The position numbers and the translations under genes were made by a program. Source: an uncultured Eubacteriales bacterium (GTDB lineage Bacteria; Bacillota; Clostridia; UBA1381; UBA9506). Taken from it: a DNA stretch of 8,596 nucleotides. A model generated the notes under the pieces. It was not told the origin of the DNA. It did no database searches and saw only the letters and a list, made by a program, of their open reading frames with translations. The stretch covers positions 1 through 8,596 of the forward strand of contig CABSKZ010000106.1 in the NCBI GenBank assembly GCA_902478395.1, given 5' to 3'. This document shows positions 6,564 to 8,596 of the stretch, in pieces (the stretch's first letter is position 1; each line of letters opens with the position of its first letter).

Positions 6564-6915
6564 CACGCTCCTTCCTTGCAGACAAAATATTCAGCGTAAT
6601 GACCGCCGGGCGGCCAAGCCCCTGTTTTTTACGGATGATTAGACCATTGCGTTCCAATTCCTGAAATGCCCTAGTCGCCACCTGCCTGCTCCTATGCAGT
6701 TTCCCTTTTGCTTCTTCCAGCGTAAAGTAGAGACGAATCCGCCCGTCCGGCTCTATGTATCCGTTTTCTCTGGAAATACCCGCCCGGTCTAAGAGCAGGG
6801 CATACAGTACCTTTGCATCGTTGGATAAGTCCATCGGCACCAGAAAACGGGGAAACGGCAGATAGGGCGGTACGCCGCTGTCCTCTTTGTAAGGCGTCAA
6901 AAAATCATTCTGCAT
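6550..6915 (-). CDS. Replication initiator protein A-like (RepA_N domain) protein
   Basis: The product is 121 residues with start ATG 6915 and AAAGGAG 6 nt upstream. The body matches the RepA_N winged-helix domain: YLPFPRFLV (18-26), SNDAKVLYALLLDRAGIS (31-48), NGYIEPDGRIRLYFTLEEAKGKL (51-73), SRQVATRAFQELERNGLI (76-93, the recognition helix) and the GLGRPAVI wing (99-106). Full plasmid initiators are much longer, so this is the short form common in integrative elements. It may start element replication or act as a DNA-binding regulator. The inverted repeat at 6931-6960 and the iteron-like repeats at 7104-7195 lie upstream of it. It overlaps the TnpW-like gene by 14 bp. Confidence 0.85.
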   Translation of the reverse strand: MQNDFLTPYKEDSGVPPYLPFPRFLVPMDLSNDAKVLYALLLDRAGISRENGYIEPDGRIRLYFTLEEAKGKLHRSRQVATRAFQELERNGLIIRKKQGLGRPAVITLNILSARKERDGIA

Positions 6916-6930
6916 TATGTACTCCTTTCC

Positions 6931-6960
6931 ATCAATCCATCCCTGATTGATTGGATTGAT
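6931..6960. promoter_or_regulatory. 9-bp inverted repeat before the RepA-like gene, possible operator
   Basis: ATCAATCCA (6931-6939) and TGGATTGAT (6952-6960) are perfect reverse complements 12 nt apart. ATTGAT or a near copy occurs further within and after them. The repeat sits 15-45 nt upstream of the start codon, a position suited to autoregulation. Confidence 0.5.
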
Positions 6961-7103
6961 ATTGACTATCTTGTTATTAACTTCTTCTCTTTAATTTCCG
7001 TCTAAATATGGGCCGTCAAGACCGTCTGGAAATCCGCCGCCGGAAAGAGAGGAACAGGGCTGTCCGGAGTGTCAGGTTTTCCAGTCTCTGAAAACCCAGT
7101 ATT

Positions 7104-7195
7104 GGAAAATCCCATATAGGTAAAAATAGCAAAACCGGTAAATTTGCAAAGTAGAAACCAACACCTATCTGGGAAAATCCCGTTTAGGTTAAAAT
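7104..7195. repeat. Iteron-like repeats (two direct, one inverted partial)
   Basis: A 24-nt unit at 7104-7127 recurs at 7172-7195 with 21 of 24 identical bases (core TCCC-N4-AGGT, flanked by GGAAAA and AAAAT). An inverted copy of the core, ACCTATCTGGGA (7163-7174), differs from the reverse complement of the first by one base. The direct copies start 68 bp apart. Confidence 0.65.
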
Positions 7196-7285
7196 CGTCC
7201 TGCGGACAGTTAAAAACAGGTTTTAGAGGGGAGCAGGGGATTTATCCCTCATACCCGTTGACCGCAGCCTGAAACGCCAATAATC

Positions 7286-7648
7286 TCAAGGCTTTTTTGC
7301 TTCTAATTGTCCGCATAGCAGCCTCCTTTTCCTGTCGCTGTCTGTTTTCTGCCTGCGGTGGATTTTCTTTGCACAGAGTTTACAGTATTTCGCCCGGTTG
7401 GAACCGGGGAGGAATGATTGGCCGCAGACCACGCAGCGTTTTAATTCCTCCCGGAACAGCAGTGCCGTTTCCAATGGCTTGTCCAGCGGCAGGACAGCGC
7501 AGCGGAACCATTTGCAGAGAAGCGAATAGGAAATACTCTGGACACAGACACATTCCTCCCCGTCGTCCAGAAGAATACAGTTGCCGCCGTCGTAGTTGCA
7601 GCACTCGTGTACCAGTTTACGCATCCGGCGGTACTGCGGATAATTCAT
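7286..7648 (-). CDS. Cysteine-rich VLP domain protein of integrative elements
   Basis: The product is 120 residues from ATG 7648; GTG 7651 is also possible. The sequence CCNYDGGNCILLDDGEECVCVQ (about residues 16-37), then SYSLLCKWFRCAVLPLDKPLE with the VLP core, then CVVC and CKLC pairs (about 72-92) in a zinc-ribbon-like tail followed by HRRQK, matches the Cys-rich VLP family. This family is found almost only in clostridial conjugative or mobilisable elements; its function is unknown and metal or nucleic-acid binding is likely. The start is odd: the good AAGGAGG (7683-7677) is 28 nt from this ATG but 7 nt from an in-frame ATC (7669-7667). Confidence 0.88.
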   Translation of the reverse strand: MNYPQYRRMRKLVHECCNYDGGNCILLDDGEECVCVQSISYSLLCKWFRCAVLPLDKPLETALLFREELKRCVVCGQSFLPGSNRAKYCKLCAKKIHRRQKTDSDRKRRLLCGQLEAKKP

Positions 7649-7727
7649 CACCGGAATCTGATTGTGGATAAAAACGCCTCCTTCCTACCGTAAAAAATGT
7701 CCCTCTACTATACAGTTCATTTTTGGG

Positions 7728-7750
7728 GCAAAATGACGGGGGTATTTTGC
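7728..7750. repeat. 7-bp inverted repeat upstream of the Cys-rich VLP gene
   Basis: GCAAAAT (7728-7734) and ATTTTGC (7744-7750) are perfect reverse complements with a G-rich 9-nt loop. It lies in a gene-free 240-bp stretch (7670-7908) where a promoter for the Cys-rich gene is expected. No convincing promoter boxes were found there. Confidence 0.4.
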
Positions 7751-7863
7751 AAATTTCACAAAAAATTCATAATTGCCGTGTTCGGGTAAGCGGTTTATAA
7801 AATAATCCCCTCATATATCCGTACATTTTTAAGGGGAAAGTTGCCGTCTGCATAAAAATTTGT

Positions 7864-7898
7864 CAAAAAAATCCGCCGCAGATTTTTTCCTGCGACGG
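7864..7898 (-). terminator. Terminator of the winged-helix regulator gene
   Basis: On the minus strand CCGTCGCAG (7898-7890) pairs with CTGCGGCGG (7881-7873), nine pairs with one G-U, followed by ATTTTTTT (7871-7864). It starts 11 nt after the stop codon. Confidence 0.85.
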
Positions 7899-7908
7899 TG
7901 GATACTTT

Positions 7909-8409
7909 TCATTCCTCTGTATGCGGCACGTCAAATTTATATCCGACACCATATACGCTTTTGATGTAATCAGGGATTTCGGGATTTATTTTTAGCTTTT
8001 TACGGAGTTTGCTGATATGGTTCATAACTGCTTTTTTGGAATAGAAGTCATATGGCTCATTCCAAACAATCTCCATAATCATTTCATAAGTGAACACACG
8101 GCGAGGATTCAGGATCAGTAATGCAAATATGTCAAATTCCTTTGCTGTCAGCTCGATTTCCTGCCCGCAGACACGGACCGTCCTTTCCTCCAGACAGAAA
8201 TACAGATCGCCTTCCTGTATTTCTGTCAATGGCGGCATAGAAGTTACCTGTAATGCGGAACCACTATGAATCGAAACCGAATCTGTTCTAAAAGCAGTGC
8301 CTGGCTGTTCCCCGCTAAGAACATAGCGGGTTAAATCTGCTCGCTGCTCTGCATTAAGCAGCACAAACAGTTTTTCGCAAATCTGCCTGCCGGTTTCCGA
8401 TAAATCCAA
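7909..8409 (-). CDS. Stand-alone OmpR/PhoB-type winged-helix DNA-binding protein
   Basis: The product is 166 residues if it starts at TTG 8409. The C-terminal domain (about 68-161) is a complete OmpR/PhoB effector: GDLYFCLEERTVRVCGQEIELTAKEFDIFALLILNP (beta sheet and first helix), VFTYEMIMEIVWN (second helix), KKAVMNHISKLRKKL (recognition helix), DYIKSVYGVGYKF (wing). The first 65 residues are not a receiver domain and lack its aspartates, so phosphorelay control is not expected. Regulators of this form are common in clostridial integrative elements, presumably controlling element genes. TTG has no ribosome binding site, whereas AAGGTG-ATTA-ATG at 8426 is well placed but out of frame; one extra A would give MGKLAVLDLSETG. 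A frameshifted start is likely. Confidence 0.85.
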   Translation of the reverse strand: MDLSETGRQICEKLFVLLNAEQRADLTRYVLSGEQPGTAFRTDSVSIHSGSALQVTSMPPLTEIQEGDLYFCLEERTVRVCGQEIELTAKEFDIFALLILNPRRVFTYEMIMEIVWNEPYDFYSKKAVMNHISKLRKKLKINPEIPDYIKSVYGVGYKFDVPHTEE

Positions 8410-8479
8410 TACAGCTAATTTCCCATTTAATCACCTTCTGACATATTGAAATTTTCCGTAATTTAAACAGAAATTATTT

Positions 8480-8596
8480 TTATGCCGCTTTCTCCCTTTG
8501 CTTTGGTTTAGATACCTTCCCCAGTGCCTTAGAGATATAGTAGAAAGAAATACCCACATACCCATCATGGCCAGATACTCTGCAAAAATTAAAATT
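8480..8596 (-). CDS. C-terminal end of an unidentified protein cut by the window edge
   Basis: The minus-strand frame is open from the window end for 38 codons to TAA 8482-8480. It reads CRVSGHDGYVGISFYYISK and ends in a basic tail (KVSKPKQREKAA). Codons in this frame are common ones. A second frame, stopping at 8433-8431, is also open to the edge but uses many rare codons (ATA, CTA, AGG), so it is probably a shadow. The gene lies 54 nt before the ATG of the winged-helix gene and is probably part of the same element. No family could be recognised. Confidence 0.45.
   Translation of the reverse strand, partial: NFNFCRVSGHDGYVGISFYYISKALGKVSKPKQREKAA

Larger units (their letters stand above)
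6916..7285. other. Intergenic block with repeats, possible origin or control region
   Basis: This 370-bp stretch has no convincing gene. It holds a 9-bp inverted repeat directly before the RepA-like gene, a hairpin GGTTTTC/GAAAACC (7075-7096), two near-identical 24-nt direct repeats plus an inverted partial copy, and GGGAT/ATCCC (7237-7248). A 27-codon plus-strand frame from ATG about 7012 has no ribosome binding site. Repeat density upstream of a RepA-like gene suggests an origin or operator array. Confidence 0.5.

Noticed and set aside
7012..7095. Plus-strand 27-codon basic micro-ORF (MGRQDRLEIRRRKERNR)
   Set aside because: It looks protein-like but has no ribosome binding site and stops within the repeat region. 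It could be a relic of an element gene, but the support is too thin.
7081..7200. CRISPR array
   Set aside because: Only two imperfect repeats 68 bp apart plus an inverted copy; no regular spacers and no cas genes nearby.
7909..8409. Full response regulator of a two-component system
   Set aside because: The first 65 residues lack the receiver-domain aspartates and length, and no histidine kinase gene is next to it.

Overview
The window reads as a chromosomal stretch of a low-to-mid GC Firmicute, most likely a gut Clostridia member (Oscillospiraceae or Lachnospiraceae type). The signs are strong AAGGAGG ribosome binding sites, near-consensus sigma-A promoters, a Gram-positive type lipoprotein, clostridial CarD-family regulators, and a mobile element with a DUF4368-type large serine recombinase. 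Nearly everything right of 1390 is on the minus strand.

Left edge (1-590, plus strand): the last codons of an AraC-family regulator overlap, by ATGA, the start of a small lipoprotein of unknown role. Positions 590-1390 hold no convincing gene. They carry hairpins, terminator-like structures, imperfect direct repeats, a 12-bp inverted repeat, and a 9-codon micro-ORF with a very good ribosome binding site.

Positions 1391-2854 (minus): a complete tmRNA gene (ssrA) with a perfect consensus promoter and its own terminator is followed directly by an AT-rich gene of foreign appearance. That gene encodes a 325-residue protein with a HEPN-like RNxxxH motif. A 10-bp copy of the ssrA 3' end lies between them. 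The 3' end of ssrA is a classic integration site, so this is the best candidate in the window for a small, undescribed accessory (possibly defence) cargo.

Positions 2998-4440 (minus): a three-gene operon encodes a TTG-started small cysteine protein, a CarD-family regulator, and a second, diverged CarD-like paralogue. The first two genes overlap by ATGA. The extended -10 promoter is followed almost at once by a 14-bp terminator-type hairpin and then by a second nested hairpin before the first ribosome binding site, which suggests attenuation or a short abundant leader RNA.

Positions 4440-8596 (minus): the left end of an integrative element. From the inside towards its end it carries the end of an unidentified gene cut by the window, a stand-alone winged-helix regulator whose start looks frameshifted, a Cys-rich VLP protein, an intergenic block with iteron-like repeats, a RepA_N-type replication initiator-like protein, a small TnpW-like protein, and a large serine recombinase with its own promoter. 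The recombinase would catalyse excision and integration. The RepA-like protein with its upstream repeats may support replication or control, and the winged-helix protein is probably an element regulator. No relaxase or transfer genes are visible here.
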